Notes under the pieces: model-generated
Told to the model about the DNA's origin: nothing
The model's input: the letters and a program-made list of their open reading frames with translations, nothing else
The model's database searches: none
From: Pterobdella sp. o SKG-2022
Taxonomy: Eukaryota > Annelida > Clitellata > Hirudinida > Piscicolidae
Assembly: GCA_964035795.1 (NCBI GenBank)
Contig: OZ038322.1
Location: forward strand, 18,640,674-18,704,673
DNA: 64,000 nucleotides
Direction: 5' to 3'
Shown here: positions 24,850-37,255 of the stretch, one piece after another
Layout of the letters: each line of letters starts with the position of its first letter
Position numbering within the stretch: the first letter of the stretch is position 1
Translations under genes and position numbers: made by a program

Positions 24850-26760
24850 TACTAACAATTTTTTCTACAAACAATATTTTAATTGGTACAAACCAACAAA
24901 TTTAAAATCGTAAACTGAGTAAATAATCTTTAAAAGTATCTGATTTTTCTATCAGATTTACACTAGTTTTAACAGTAATAACCAAGAAATCAAAATTAAT
25001 TTATCTATATCATTATTATTATAATAAATTTCTATTAATCAAAGTTATTTTGTAGTCAAATTTCCTTAGATTGTCATCATTATAAGCTTCAGAGACATCA
25101 TGTATCGATGTTTTTTCGATTGTTTTTAAAATAACTTCATAAAATGAAGCAAAATTTTTTTCGAAAATTTTAGTTTGAGTAAGAAAAAGTATCAAAACCT
25201 CGCCTCATTTGGAGTTATTTTTAAAATCATTGTAACTGATCTTTTTACTTTCAATATTTTGTCCATTTTTTTTATGGTAACCATACAAGCCAGAATATCT
25301 TATCTTTCTTTTCATAAGTTTTGTATGTTTGAAGTGATTCAAAACATTTGATCGCCCCAATCTGGGGTTTGGGTTGCGCAATTGATTGGTTCACCAGGTT
25401 GCTACTCCATATTCAACTAGTTATCTATAAAACATCAATTTGAGAAATTTTAATAAATTTATTCAAACTTAAGATATAGTATGCGATAAGTATGGCTTTA
25501 CCTTAAAGCATTAGCATTTTCAAATAGAAAGTCTGATTGAAACAATTGAACGGAGACAGTTTTTTAAGCTAAACAATTCACTGACATTTTCATTGAACTT
25601 TTTCATATGTCTTCGTTATCTCTATTTTGCAGTTAAATATAAGTTCTGTTTTAAGTTTTCTAAAACTCAAAACATTTTATGTTCTCCATTTCATAATTTT
25701 GTTCTTCATTAATTATATTTATTTATATATTTATTATTGCGTTTACTTTTTCTGCTTCCTTAGTCGTTAACTCGATATTAAAATCTTTCCTGATGGAGTC
25801 ATCTTTTTTCATAAATTTTAGTTTTTTCATTTTTTTTGGTTTTGAGTTTTTTTTTATTTTTAGTAATTTCCTCAATAGGTTATTTTCATTTATTTTTTTT
25901 GACTTTTATATTCACTATTTTTTTGTAAATTCAGTATTTTCCAAGTTTCCAAGACTCAAATGATTTTTTTAAAATCGAAAACAAAAATTTCATTTTTTAT
26001 CACTAGTGAAATTATATCATGTTTTCAAGGCATTTTCAACCTTCCAGAGCACATTTCCATCTAAATAAGCAGTCGCCAATTTCATAGTTGTATTTTCTAT
26101 TAAAGCCCACATATTAAATCATTTCAATAATATTTAATTTTAATAAGTTTTATATAAAGTTGCTCCAATAATTTCCAATTTCATTCTTCCAACACACCCT
26201 CGAACTCTTTTCCACGATCTTTGACCAAAACACATGGCAGACATAACGAAGTATTTTTTATAAACCTTCTCGCTGTTTATGACGCCATCAGTATGCGCAT
26301 TATTTTTAATAACTTTTCATTTTTTCTGAATTTCAGTAAGCACTTTTTTTTAAATTGTAAGAAGGTAAATCTGGCAAACTTAGGTTTATGTTCTGTCTTA
26401 AAATAATCTTTTTTAAGCCAAAGCATATAACTACAAAAGAAAAATTCTAAATTTATTAAATAAAATACTAGATTCATGAAGAAAGTAGAAGTTTCATAAA
26501 AAAAGACAAATCTTTCTAATTCAATGGAACTTATCTTTTGATACCTGAATAGCTTAGGAACATAAGGGAGTTATCACTCGACATTTCGCTTTTTTTATTT
26601 TTTAGTATTTGAGTATTGAATGAGTGAAAATATTGTTCAATAATTTTTCAAATCATTTTTGCATTTTTTTTAGATTCATCTCTATATGGTTGTATCTTTA
26701 AAGTATATAATTTCTTCTTTTTCCGTCATTTTTCATCATTATACTCATAAAATAATGTGA
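24850..26760. other. Noncoding AT-rich stretch
   Basis: No supported gene. A short coding-like reading near 26195-26310 (SLTKTHGRHNEVFFINLLAV) has no clear splice sites. Confidence 0.35.
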
Positions 26761-26761
26761 G

Positions 26762-26813
26762 TAATCTATTGGAGATTCGAAAAGCTCGCGAGGATTATCT
26801 CTCGCCACCAAAG
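26762..26813 (+). other. Possible small exon
   Basis: The reading NLLEIRKAREDYLSPPKT ends at ACG|GTAAAA. It stands out as GC-richer than its surroundings. A second coding-like patch at 27125-27210 (KPSRAINPEQYPLKSNSSVE) does not join it in phase. Unassigned. Confidence 0.25.
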
Positions 26814-26819
26814 ACGGTA

Positions 26820-28400
26820 AAAAATAATTAGGTGTTTGAACACCCTTATAAATTTTGCATCATCATTCTCATTATCTTTTCGTTATATTCCAATTTATGT
26901 TTTGTATGAAGTGCTTCATGTAAAGAACTCTAGCCTGTTTCTTGCCAATTTTTAATTTTTTTTATCTATGTTGCCGGAAGATTTTTCGGTTTTTAGACTT
27001 TATGTGTTTAAAAAATTCTAAATTTCATTCTGATCAGTAGTCCCGTTTATGTTCACTAAATTGAAATTTTTTACTTTTAAAATTTTTTTATATGGTTTAA
27101 TATGAGTAATTCACTAATTCTTAAAACCATCCAGGGCCATTAACCCGGAACAATACCCCTTGAAATCAAATTCTTCTGTGGAATTGTTTGAACGATCGTT
27201 CAAAACTAATTTTTATACCTTCTTACTTTTCCAATTTCATATTTCTATTTTCTAGCGCTTCTGTTTGAGATTGCAATTTCTGTAAAAAATGAGATATATA
27301 AATATAAATAACTATATATGAATTAAAAAGTTTTTTTCACCTTAAACTAAAATAATTCTCTCAAAATATTTATTTAACATACATCCATACACACATAAAA
27401 ACTTTATATTTTAATGTTGAGTTGTAATGATAAAAGCTTAAAGATTAAAAGTTTCAAAAGTTTTTTTGCAGTCTTTTTCTTTGTGGGCTAATGCTGAACT
27501 AGATGGCACACTCTATATCTGCACTTAGTTCACTCTCACTTGCTGGTTTTGTCTGCTTTTATTGTTTATCATTTCTAAAACGAGTGACGTTTATTGTCGA
27601 TTTTTCAACATTTAAAAGGGTATTACATAAATGAATTTTACAAAACAATATATTAAAACCAAAAGTTTCAAAAATACTTTCGACTCTTAAATTAATAATT
27701 AACAATTTTTTTTCGATGTATACTATTTTTATCTTTTAGATATTTCTTATAGTTTCATGCTAATTGATTTCCTCCCATCATTAATTTTGTTGGAGGCATC
27801 ATTGATCAAGCTTAAATTAGAGTTATTTGAAGTATTTTTATTCATGTTTGAGTCTCTGAACTGCAAGTATTCAATGGAAAGACTAAAATTTTATATTTTT
27901 TAATGCTGCAATTTTTTATTTATTGAAAATTTGAGTTCTGCTTACAAAAAGCTAAATTGTCGAATAAACCTTTTTGTTTGTGTCTATTTTTTTTATTTAT
28001 TTTACTTTTTTTATTTCAAGCTTCTTTTTGCTAAAAAACAGTTTTCATTTTTTCCAAATCAGGTCTTATTCATTTTTTACATAAAAACTTTTTAAAAACT
28101 TTTATCATTATTTGTATAAACTTCTACAAGCTCCTTGCTTTCGATGAGATTATCTCTTCATTCTTTTTACTTGTTTCAATCGAACAAATTTCATATGTTC
28201 TACACTGATTTTTAAAAAAAAATTTTTTTATAATTGCTTTTGTTTCTTCTATATCTTCAAATCTTTTGCCAATGGCATTGCACATTTTTTTTGTTATTTT
28301 TTGTTTTATACCACTGTTGATGAGCAGTTTTACATTTTCAATTAGTCTGCAGAAAATTTTGCAATATCCAAGATAAATAAGCTTATAACAAGCTCAAGCT
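26820..28400. other. Noncoding AT-rich stretch
   Basis: Apart from the patch at 27125-27210 noted with the preceding entry, I see no gene, repeat or RNA. Confidence 0.4.
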
Positions 28401-28409
28401 AATAAAATA

Positions 28410-28691
28410 AAACTAATCTTAACAATAAGAAACAGAAGACTCAGCTTACTAGGACACATACTAAGACTGAGTCCAGACTCGCCTGCGCAAACATCAATGG
28501 ATGCATACTTCCAAGCTCCAAACTAAACAACACGAGGCCGACCAAAAACTACAACAATGTCCGTTTTACAAAATGACCTCAAATCTCTCAATATTAATTT
28601 TAAATACCTGGAAGATTTGCACAAAATTAGAACAACTGCAACTGACAAAAAACAATGGAAAAAACTTATTGGCAATTGGCAATATTCTTAA
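28410..28691 (+). pseudogene. LINE open-frame C-terminal remnant
   Basis: The plus frame reads LTIRNRRLSLLGHILRLSPD, then a linker, one in-frame TAA, RGRPKTT, and a tail ending DKKQWKKLIGNW before the stop at 28689-28691. The series R-R-L-x-L-L-G-H-I-L-R, then R-G-R-P, then a W-containing tail is the usual C-terminal end of non-LTR retrotransposon polyproteins, downstream of the reverse transcriptase. The polymerase itself is absent, so the copy is 5'-truncated. A related fragment lies at the right edge (63805-64000). Confidence 0.75.
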
Positions 28692-28940
28692 CTATATTTT
28701 TTTCAAAAAATGAAAGTTTGAATAAATAAAATAACAAGCTAATTTACTCAAACTTATAAACTTGAAAATATAAAATGAAAAATATATTGCTAAAACATAA
28801 TTAAAATGTATTTAATTCACGAAAAGAAAATAAGTGTTAAATAAATAAGAAAACAAAAAAAAATATTTTTAGCTCTCACGATATTTCGTGAGAACTAAAA
28901 ACTTTTAAAATAGTAATAAAACTCATATTTACCTTCAGAG

Positions 28941-31900
28941 ATGGTGGCGTGCAATGACTACCTCAAAAGGGCTGTGGAAGACATTAACAAATCCCTGTTC
29001 GATTCCATTGACCTCAGTAACAACACTCATCTTTTTATAACCAATACCGACTCTCATCGATTCAACCCATTTCACTCATACGAACCTACATACTACATTA
29101 TAATTGGTTTTTTTCTATCGCTTTTTGGAATAATTGGAAACGTTTTGAATATCATTGTCTTGAAAAGAAAACGTCTTTCAAAAGCACTCGATCGTGCCGA
29201 ACGAACTGTTAATTTTGGACTCACTTCTCTCGCATTGTCCGATCTACTATTTTGTCTTATTTTTTTTCTTTCATTATTTTCGGAAGACAAGCTTATGCTC
29301 ACTCCATTCGATCGAGGATTGAGTTACTACTTCAAAATTTATAAAGTTAGTGTTATATTTTTAAAAAGTTAATTTTTTGCATTTATTTCATTATTTTTCA
29401 AGAGATGCTTTATGATGAAATCATGTTTCGTTTTTTGTTTTTATTTTTACCAATTACTTTCTAAAAACTAGTTATTGAAAATACATAAAAGTATCGCTAA
29501 AAGCTCATACCAGAGCTATATAAATTTTAAAGTTTACCACTTTCTTCGTTCAAATTCCGTTTAATATCTACTGAAATTTATGGCCAACTACTTGTGTAAT
29601 AATTTTTTTATCTGATGTATCATAAGCGTTTTTAATGATGAACCTCCCGTTCACATATAATTTTCACCATCACGTAACATCTTCTTCAAAACCTTTGTGC
29701 ATTTATCAAAATAACATTTTTTTAAAATTAGTAATTTTAATGAAAATTTGATTTTTTCATGATTTTTAAAAATGATCAATTGAGACTTTGATCAATTCTA
29801 TTCATTAAAAACATGTTGATTTCCTATTTTTCATTTGAAATCTAAGCTGAATTATATTTTTTTCATAAGAAAAAAGCTTTTCCAAGTAACAGTATTAGAA
29901 TCACCTTATGGAAAAACTAGGACTTGTTATAATGAATAACCAAATTTGAAATTTAAGATACAAACTATTTATAGTGGAACTTCACAAAAATTTGATTTGA
30001 TTGCTCAAAAAATTACAAATATCATCTGTGGAAATATGAAAAAAAAAATTTTGTAAGAAAAATAATCTGCTTAATAGTGAGTAGAATTTTCATCGCAGAA
30101 ACACGATATAACAGCTTAAAAATTCCAATAGTTAAAAAATTTTCAAAAAAGCTAGTTCATCTTTACCTGGAGAAATTAAAAAATTATGGTGATCAACTGC
30201 ATATATTACTATGGGAGTAACTACAATTAAGAGAATCAAAATTACATTAAAATTTTCATTCAATTTCATTTTATTTCCTTCATTGGATGTTGCAGTTTTT
30301 TAGAGCAGATCTGTCACATTATATGAGATTTAGACGAAAGCTTGAACGCAATAGGATCTTATGCATAATCATGGAAACGATTAGAAATTTACTCGAACAT
30401 CGCTTAATGTGACGATCAAAAAAACTTTTTTGACAAAGTTTTCCATAAATTTTGCAATGGGCGATGTAAAAACTATAAAGTACTTTCAACTTTTCAATCT
30501 TCATAATGAGATAAATTTGAGATACATATATTGTTTCCAAATAAGCTTAAACTTTCGATGATTTGAACCTTATCATAAATCTACAAAAATAACATAATTA
30601 GCTTTGATAATGAATTACTTCAATGTTACATATTTATATATATCGCTTGAAAATATTATGCTGTATTAATGTTATATTTACATTTAAAGTATAAAAAAAC
30701 TCAAATATTTGTGTTCATCACTTAATAATGTGAATTTGAACTACAAAAAGTTTCATGAAATCATATTAAACTTCAAAAATATGTTTTTATATTAAATAAA
30801 AATCTATTAGTAAGAAACAAATGAACCAAAAAAACATTATTGATTATGATGAATGCGTTGCATGTATCAGATTTTTACATTAATTCAATTATTTATTCTG
30901 GGGTATTAATCAAGTAAACAGCACCGTTTTGATCATAGAAGATGCATTTTCTATTAAATAAATCGCTTCATTTTAGAATAAAAATAACCCCACAGAAAAA
31001 ATGAAAAACACATAACTTCAGTAAAGTTTTTTTTATAAAACTTAATTTACAAAAACAAAACAATATAGCTTTCCTTTATTAAACAAACTAGAATTTTCGA
31101 TGATTGATTCTAATGGCATAACATCATTACTAATGCTTACTATCAATTGAACTAATGAAAGGATTTTTATTCATTAGTTTTCACTTTTTATTATCATTTA
31201 TTGTTCAATATGAAAAACTTTTGTTCCATTGTTCAGTTTATTAAATAATGCTAATTATTTTGAAACCTCTGAAATCTTTGAAACAATTCAACATTTAAAT
31301 CTTTTCAAAATTTTATATGGTTTTGTGACAGCCGTATATTTCAGCTGGTAGAGTACTAGACCAATTAGCTGAAGTTATCTAGTTCCATCCCGTGTGGGCC
31401 GACAACTATCACCTGTTCCACAGTGTGTTTTCACTACATTAAAATTGTAGTAAGAACTTTGATCTAAAAAAAAAACGCTCTATAAATACCACATTACATT
31501 AAATTATTGATCAAATCAAATCAAATCAAGTATAATGGCTAAACACCATCGCAAATAAATTCTTTAAAATTGAGTCAGTTTCTACAGTTTTTTTATATTT
31601 ATTTAAAATATATTGCTCTATTGTTCCTGTAGCATTCATTCTTTATTTTTTATAACAATGTAGTTAAAACAAATTGAAATTAATAAAAAGAAATTGGATT
31701 TATCAAACGAATGACACTTCATTAGCAAAACTTTTATTATTTCTCCAATTCCTTTGCATCCATAAAAACTTCATTTTTTATAGAAAAAATTAAATTAATA
31801 AATACGTTTTTGCGTTAATTTTTGTTTTAAGAAAGCACATCATTTTATATCGAAAATTCAAGGTAATGTAATGCGGTATTTATAATGGGCCTTTTCTTGT

Positions 31901-34900
31901 AGCTCAAAGGTTTCCCAGTCCAATAGGCTATTTCATAAATCTTATTGCTTTCAATAAAATTTTTGAATTTTATGAAAAACAGAATAATTATTCCCACATG
32001 TTTTACAACATTTTGGTTGAGATTTCGGAACGTTTGTGTCCAAGTGTAAGGTTTCAAATTTATTTTGCTTGTCGTCAATGGCTCAAAAGTAAATAATTTT
32101 TTGAAACTTCTCCATAAGGAATGACGATACATTTGCTTTTGTTTGTGACCATTGCCTTCACATTAGGAATTTAGGGTTAGTAAAAGGTCCAGTGAATGTA
32201 ATTTCCCTTAACTTTTCAAAAGTGGTAAAAAAGTTTTATTTTGTTTTTACTCTTGGAAAAAATTTTTCATCGAAAGCTTTTATTCGTTTGAAAGGGTTTT
32301 GAAGTTATTAATGTTTATTTTTTCTTGCAATAAATTGAAGTCTTTTGTGTTAGTTTTTATTCTTATCCATAAGCCAGTAAAAACTCAAAAACTTCTATTT
32401 CACAATTGAATCAACACGTTATTATTTGAAAAAACTGTTTTGCAAACAGGTTTTTACAAAAAAAATTCAAGATAAAAAAGAAAACATAAATTTCATTTAT
32501 TACATTAAACTTCATAACTTGGCCTTTCAGTCATATTCTAAATTCAAACTGACTATGTCAAAAAGTGAAGAAAATTATAATCTCTCACAAATTATAGCTT
32601 CAATAGAAACGATTCTTCAAATTACCCTATTTTTAGCCACAAAATATAATTGATAATTCGAAAACCCAAAAGCATGATTTTTGTTATGCGTCTATGCTAT
32701 CAGAAAAATTCCATTAAACAAAATTATTTTTTTGACATATTTATTCCAACTTTATATTTGAAGAAAAAAACTTATTGAGAAAAATTATTGAAACGAAAAA
32801 GATTATTAGGGTACTTAGTGAATTAGAAAATGAAATTTTTTTTAGATATTATTCTGGACATTTGAAATGTTTCAAAGTTTACAAAAATAATAAGATTATG
32901 ATAAGATTTAATTTATAAAAAACGTAGCTGAAACTTTTTGAATGAACGTTTTAGTTTCAAGTTTTTTTTCCATAATTTGTAATAGTTATACGGAATTGAA
33001 AATGATTGAAAACAATTTTTTCGACAATATTTCAAAATTAGTTTTGATCACCGTTTTATCTCAAACAAAAGCCAATTTGAATTGGCTTAGAGCTGTAAAT
33101 CGATTTTTAAAAGTTTTGCTGATAAATGAATCAATAAAAGATGGAAAAAAAACGGAATTCGCATCAAAAAAATTATTTTCGAATTAAACTTAAGATATAA
33201 ATTGTTTTTAATCTCTTTTTTAACTCGTTTAACTCGAAAAAATTGTTTTTACACGCTCTAATAAACTGAAAAACAAATGTGGTTCAGATTTTTATTTTTG
33301 TTTGTTTGAAAAAATCAAATAAATTCTCTTAAAAAATATATAAAGATGTCTTCAATTCTAATTTAATGGTAGGATATAAATTTTAATAAATTGCTGCATT
33401 TAAAATGAAAAGCTTGAGCATTACATTCGTTTTATATATCAAATAATATATCTAATATAACTGATGAACACGATTTTTTGAAGCAGCTGTGTAAGCTGAT
33501 AAATGAATAAAGTCCAAAAAAAAATTACATTTGAGGAACATTTAAAAGTAAGCATGCGTGTAAGCAGCAAAACAACAAAAAGTGGTGTTAGTTCATAAAT
33601 CGTCGGCCCGTATAGCTCAGACATAGAGCATTAGACTAAATATCTAAAGTTACCGGGTTTGATCCTACGTGGGCCGACGATTAGCCCCTGTTCCACAGTG
33701 TGTTTTCGTTACATTAAATTTGTAGCAAGCGCTTTGATTTATAAGGAAAAGCGCTTTATAAATACCTTTCTCCACCCATAAAAAATTAAAATATTTAATA
33801 GTCAAGTTGGCTTAAACTTAAATAGTTTCAGTAAAGTTGTTACAAGAGAATCATTAGATCAGCTTCAGAATCTCGCAAACAAATAGTTAAATCGTAAAGG
33901 TAAAAAAAAATTCATGGAAAACTATCAGATTAGAATGAAAAAGTTTTATTAATTGAACACGCTTCTATGGTCTTTACGATTCTTGCTGCTCATTTGATTC
34001 ACTTTATGAGTTAGTTTTTTTAAAATTATTTGTATGTTGTTTGAATTCTAATATATTTGTTGTGATTAGTAAGCCTCTTTAATGTGAATCATAAAAACAC
34101 GATAAAGTTTTAAATTTTCATCGAGACGAAGCTCTTAGATACATTTTCTATCTCATCATCAGATAATTAATTTCTTATAAATAATATATAATTCATGACT
34201 TATAATTTAACTAACGTCTCTTCCAAAAAATTGAGAAAAACTGCAAATCGCCTATGTTTAATTAACTATGCACCCTTTCATTATTTTGAAAATATTTCCA
34301 CTAACAACTTTTTAAACAATGTTTGTAAAAATTCTTCCCGATAAGCTTTTTTATTTTTTAATGTAAATGTGATGGTATATATATTTATGATTTAATCCAT
34401 ACTAATACTGTGTAGTCTGAGATTATAAAGTCATTGTTCAACCTTATCAAGTTTTCAAGAAAGGTGTGTAATTTCAAGTGTGAAAAACATTTATAGTTTT
34501 ATCCATTTTTTCAACCATTCAAAAACAGATTTTTTCATTCGATTAAGCAGAGAAATCTAACTATATCTTTTCACTTTTAATTAAATTTAATGTTGTTCTA
34601 TTGTTCGTACTTGTTAATTATGTTTCAAGCAACGGGAGGTAGTGTGAGACACTTGATGGTCTAGTACATTTGAAAAAGCAAAGTATTAATTCAAAATATA
34701 ACTTATTTTTTACATTTAAAAATTCAATGAACGTTTATTAAAATTTAATTTATCATAAAGTTCTATTAATTCATAAATTTGCTGAACAATATTAAATTTA
34801 TTTTTATGAAAAATGCCTCTTATTTGATTTAATAGAGAAATTTTTTCAAATTCTGAAGGGTTAATGTCTTTTTCATAAAAAATTGTTTTACATAGTAAAT

Positions 34901-37024
34901 TTGAATAGTTTCAAATAAGAAATAATATTTAATTATAAATGAGTCACTGTTCAAAATACCGATAGATTTTGAACGAATTTTTAACAAGAGGCTATTTTGC
35001 ATGTTTAGCCTGTCGCACCACCAAATATAATTACAATCCCTTACAACTACAATAACATGGTTTTAAAAAATAACACAAAAGTAAATGATACTTTTGAAAA
35101 TTTAAAAAAATTAATTTTTTAATTATAGACTTTTGAGTTTCAAAAACTTTTGAAGCTTAAATGTAAACCTGGCTGGAAGAGTTATTTTAAAACACAAATG
35201 AACAATATCTATATATTCTATAATGTAGTTCACAGTTTTTACTTCAAACATACAGTAGGTCTTTGAGAATCCGAAACATTCAGAGCTTCAAAAACTTCTG
35301 AATTTTTAAAAAAAAGTTAAGTTTTATCTGAACATAAATTTTTATATTTCACTATAACAACTGAAATATAACACTTATGAAACAAAAAGAATTTAACAGG
35401 TTAACATGACAGCAGTGAGTTTTTGTACTAGAATTGAAATTTTCAAATCAAAAATTCACGTTTACTCCTACTTGAACTCAAACTTCTAAAGCAGCCATTA
35501 AGGGCTTTCTTAAATAATTTCACAAAAAAATAAAATTTTTTTAATTAATATGCCTTTTTTATTCTTAAATTATAAAACTATAAAATATTTTGGTTCAAAA
35601 TTTTCCAGTATTTGTTTTGAAAGTTGTTTATCATTCATTTTTTTGAGACTCATTGAAACCAACAACCTATCTGAATAATATGATGACTGAGCCAACTTTA
35701 CAAAAACACACATGATTTCAAAATAATTTTTATTAACAGAATTAAATTGAATAATAATATTTTGTTTATAGCTTATATAATGATAATATATTCTCAAAAA
35801 GTTTCATTTTTTGCAACCCATCAGGAGACCCTTTTGAACATTACCCAGTTGTCCAGCACATGGCTCACTGTAAATATTGCCATAGGAAGGTACTTTGCCA
35901 TCTGCAAACCTCTCCACGCTAAGGTCTTCATCAATATCAAAGGTGTATGGACCACTATTCTAATCATTTGGACATTTTCCATCATTTTCAACCTGCCAAG
36001 AGGTTTTTGGCTTTATTATGAGTCCCAAGATTGCCATCAAATGTTGTATGAAATGGAAATAGATTCTCCAAAAGTTTCAGTCACCACTCAAAGTTTTTTT
36101 CTGTATAAAAATCAAAATTACGATATAAACAAGCTTTACAGCAGTCCTATTAAAGAAATTAGACTTGAAAGCTTCATCCACACACTTTCCTCTCTTGAAG
36201 ACGAAACTTCACGCATTCCTAAGTTCACTTATACCCCAGATTTAGATTACAAATGTGGTTGTCGATTTACTACTAAAAGGATATTTCTTCGCTTCAAGTC
36301 CTTTTCTTATCAATTCTATCTTTTATTCATGTCTCTTTTATATGTCTTTTTTCCTCTTGCTCTTTTGAGTTTCTGTAATGTTTGTTTGATTTTATCACTC
36401 AAAAAGTCCTATAAAATGCGAAGGCTCCACCAGGCTAACAAACCTAACTTTGAAAATAAGCATCGGTTGACTGCTGTACTCATCGCCATTATAATGTTTT
36501 TCATTTTACTAGTCATTCCACCTGATCTTTTCAATCTTATAGAAAGTTTATTTCGCGAGTCTTTTACGCAAAATGTTAGACTCACCAACCTCCTTTTGGT
36601 GACTAACTTTTCTATAAATTTTATTCTCTATTTCATTATAAATAAAAAGTTCCGAAAAACTCTTAAGTCTTTACTATCTTTCAAATGTTGTGATTTAAGA
36701 CAAACGTCAACTGATTCGGTGACCATTTCTTCAACCAGTGTGGTTATTGGTAACCGATTATTACTTAAAAAAAGAAATAATATAACAAAAAAAAAAAAAA
36801 AAATTTTTTTGAAAATTCGTTTAACGGATAAAGATAAACATTCAGAGTGTGGGATAGAGAACAACAAAGAAAGGGTGCAAGAAAACACTAAAGTGTTTCC
36901 CAAACAACACATTCAAGAAAATAAAAGCGTGAAACAATCAAAGTTTTGTAAATCCAGATCTAAAAGCTTTTCTGAAATTCCGAATTTTTCAAAAAAAATT
37001 ATTCAGAAAAACTCATTCGCCTGA
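28941..37024 (+). CDS. Class A GPCR, FMRFamide/peptide-receptor-like (2 exons)
   Basis: Exons 28941-29345 and 35825-37024 join in phase (AAA|GTTAGT donor, CCCATCAG acceptor) to give 534 residues. TM1 carries GIIGNVLNIIVL, TM2 LTSLALSDLLF and the TM3 end STWLTVNIAIGRYFAIC, where GRY replaces DRY. TM4 has IIWTF, TM5 the FFPLAL proline, TM6 LLVIPP, and TM7 NFSINFILYFIINKKFR with N-F-x-x-Y in place of NPxxY. STWLTV before the RY motif and the short NKKFR end resemble invertebrate FMRFamide-type receptors; the ligand is unknown. The loop between TM4 and TM5 is unusually long (>100 residues) with Cys pairs (QDCHQM, KCGCRF). The C tail is ~110 residues, Lys/Ser-rich, encoded partly by a 20-base A run at 36789. 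The start is the ATG after CTTCAGAG. Confidence 0.85.
31327..31506 (+). mobile_element. tRNA-derived SINE in GPCR intron
   Basis: The tRNA-like head has an A-box relic (TTTCAGCTGGTAGAGTACTA) and B-box relic (AGTTCCATCCC). The body reads CACCTGTTCCACAGTGTG and the end TATAAATACCACATTACATT. The hairpin region carries an A-run expansion in place of TATAAGG. Confidence 0.85.
31863..31912 (-). mobile_element. SINE 3' fragment
   Basis: Only the last ~50 nt of the family remains (TATAAATACCGCATTACATT read on the minus strand). Confidence 0.7.
33602..33770 (+). mobile_element. tRNA-derived SINE, most complete copy
   Basis: The tRNA-like head 33602-33678 begins GTCGGCCCG and ends GGGCCGAC, an acceptor-stem match. 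It has A box TATAGCTCAG, anticodon-arm TTAGA-CTAAATA-TCTAA and B box GGGTTTGATCC. The body follows, with CCTGTTCCACAGTGTG and the hairpin AAGCGCTTTGATTTATAAGG plus AAAAGCGCTT. It ends at TATAAATACC without the ATTAC repeats. The head is most like a tRNA-Lys-type gene. Confidence 0.92.
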
Positions 37025-37249
37025 ATGGACTCATTAAATTTGTCATAAACAGCTCTTGAATATGTCGATTAATGTCAATTCTTTATGGAGTTTTAAACAA
37101 CGAACATATTTCAGTTTTATTGAATTTCAAATTTAAAAATTATTTCTTTATTTTTTATCATTTAAATAACTAAAATTTTTAAGTTGTACCCCGTATAAAA
37201 TTAGTTGAAGTGACTGTTGTGATAAACATGTATCCCATCGCATTTGTGA

Positions 37250-37255
37250 AATAAA
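37250..37255 (+). promoter_or_regulatory. Poly(A) signal of the GPCR gene
   Basis: AATAAA about 225 nt beyond the GPCR stop codon, within a plausible 3' UTR. Confidence 0.5.

Larger units (their letters stand above)
29346..35824 (+). other. 6.5-kb intron of the GPCR gene
   Basis: Very AT-rich, with no internal gene seen. It holds SINE copies at 31327-31506 and 33602-33770 (same strand as the gene) and a SINE 3' end at 31863-31912 (opposite strand). Confidence 0.75.

Noticed and set aside
33439..33624. Minus-strand open frame overlapping the SINE head
   Set aside because: Crosses the tRNA-derived SINE boundary and is low-complexity; chance frame.
35570..35797. Minus-strand frame just before GPCR exon 2
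   Set aside because: Lies in the intron; no splice context or family features.
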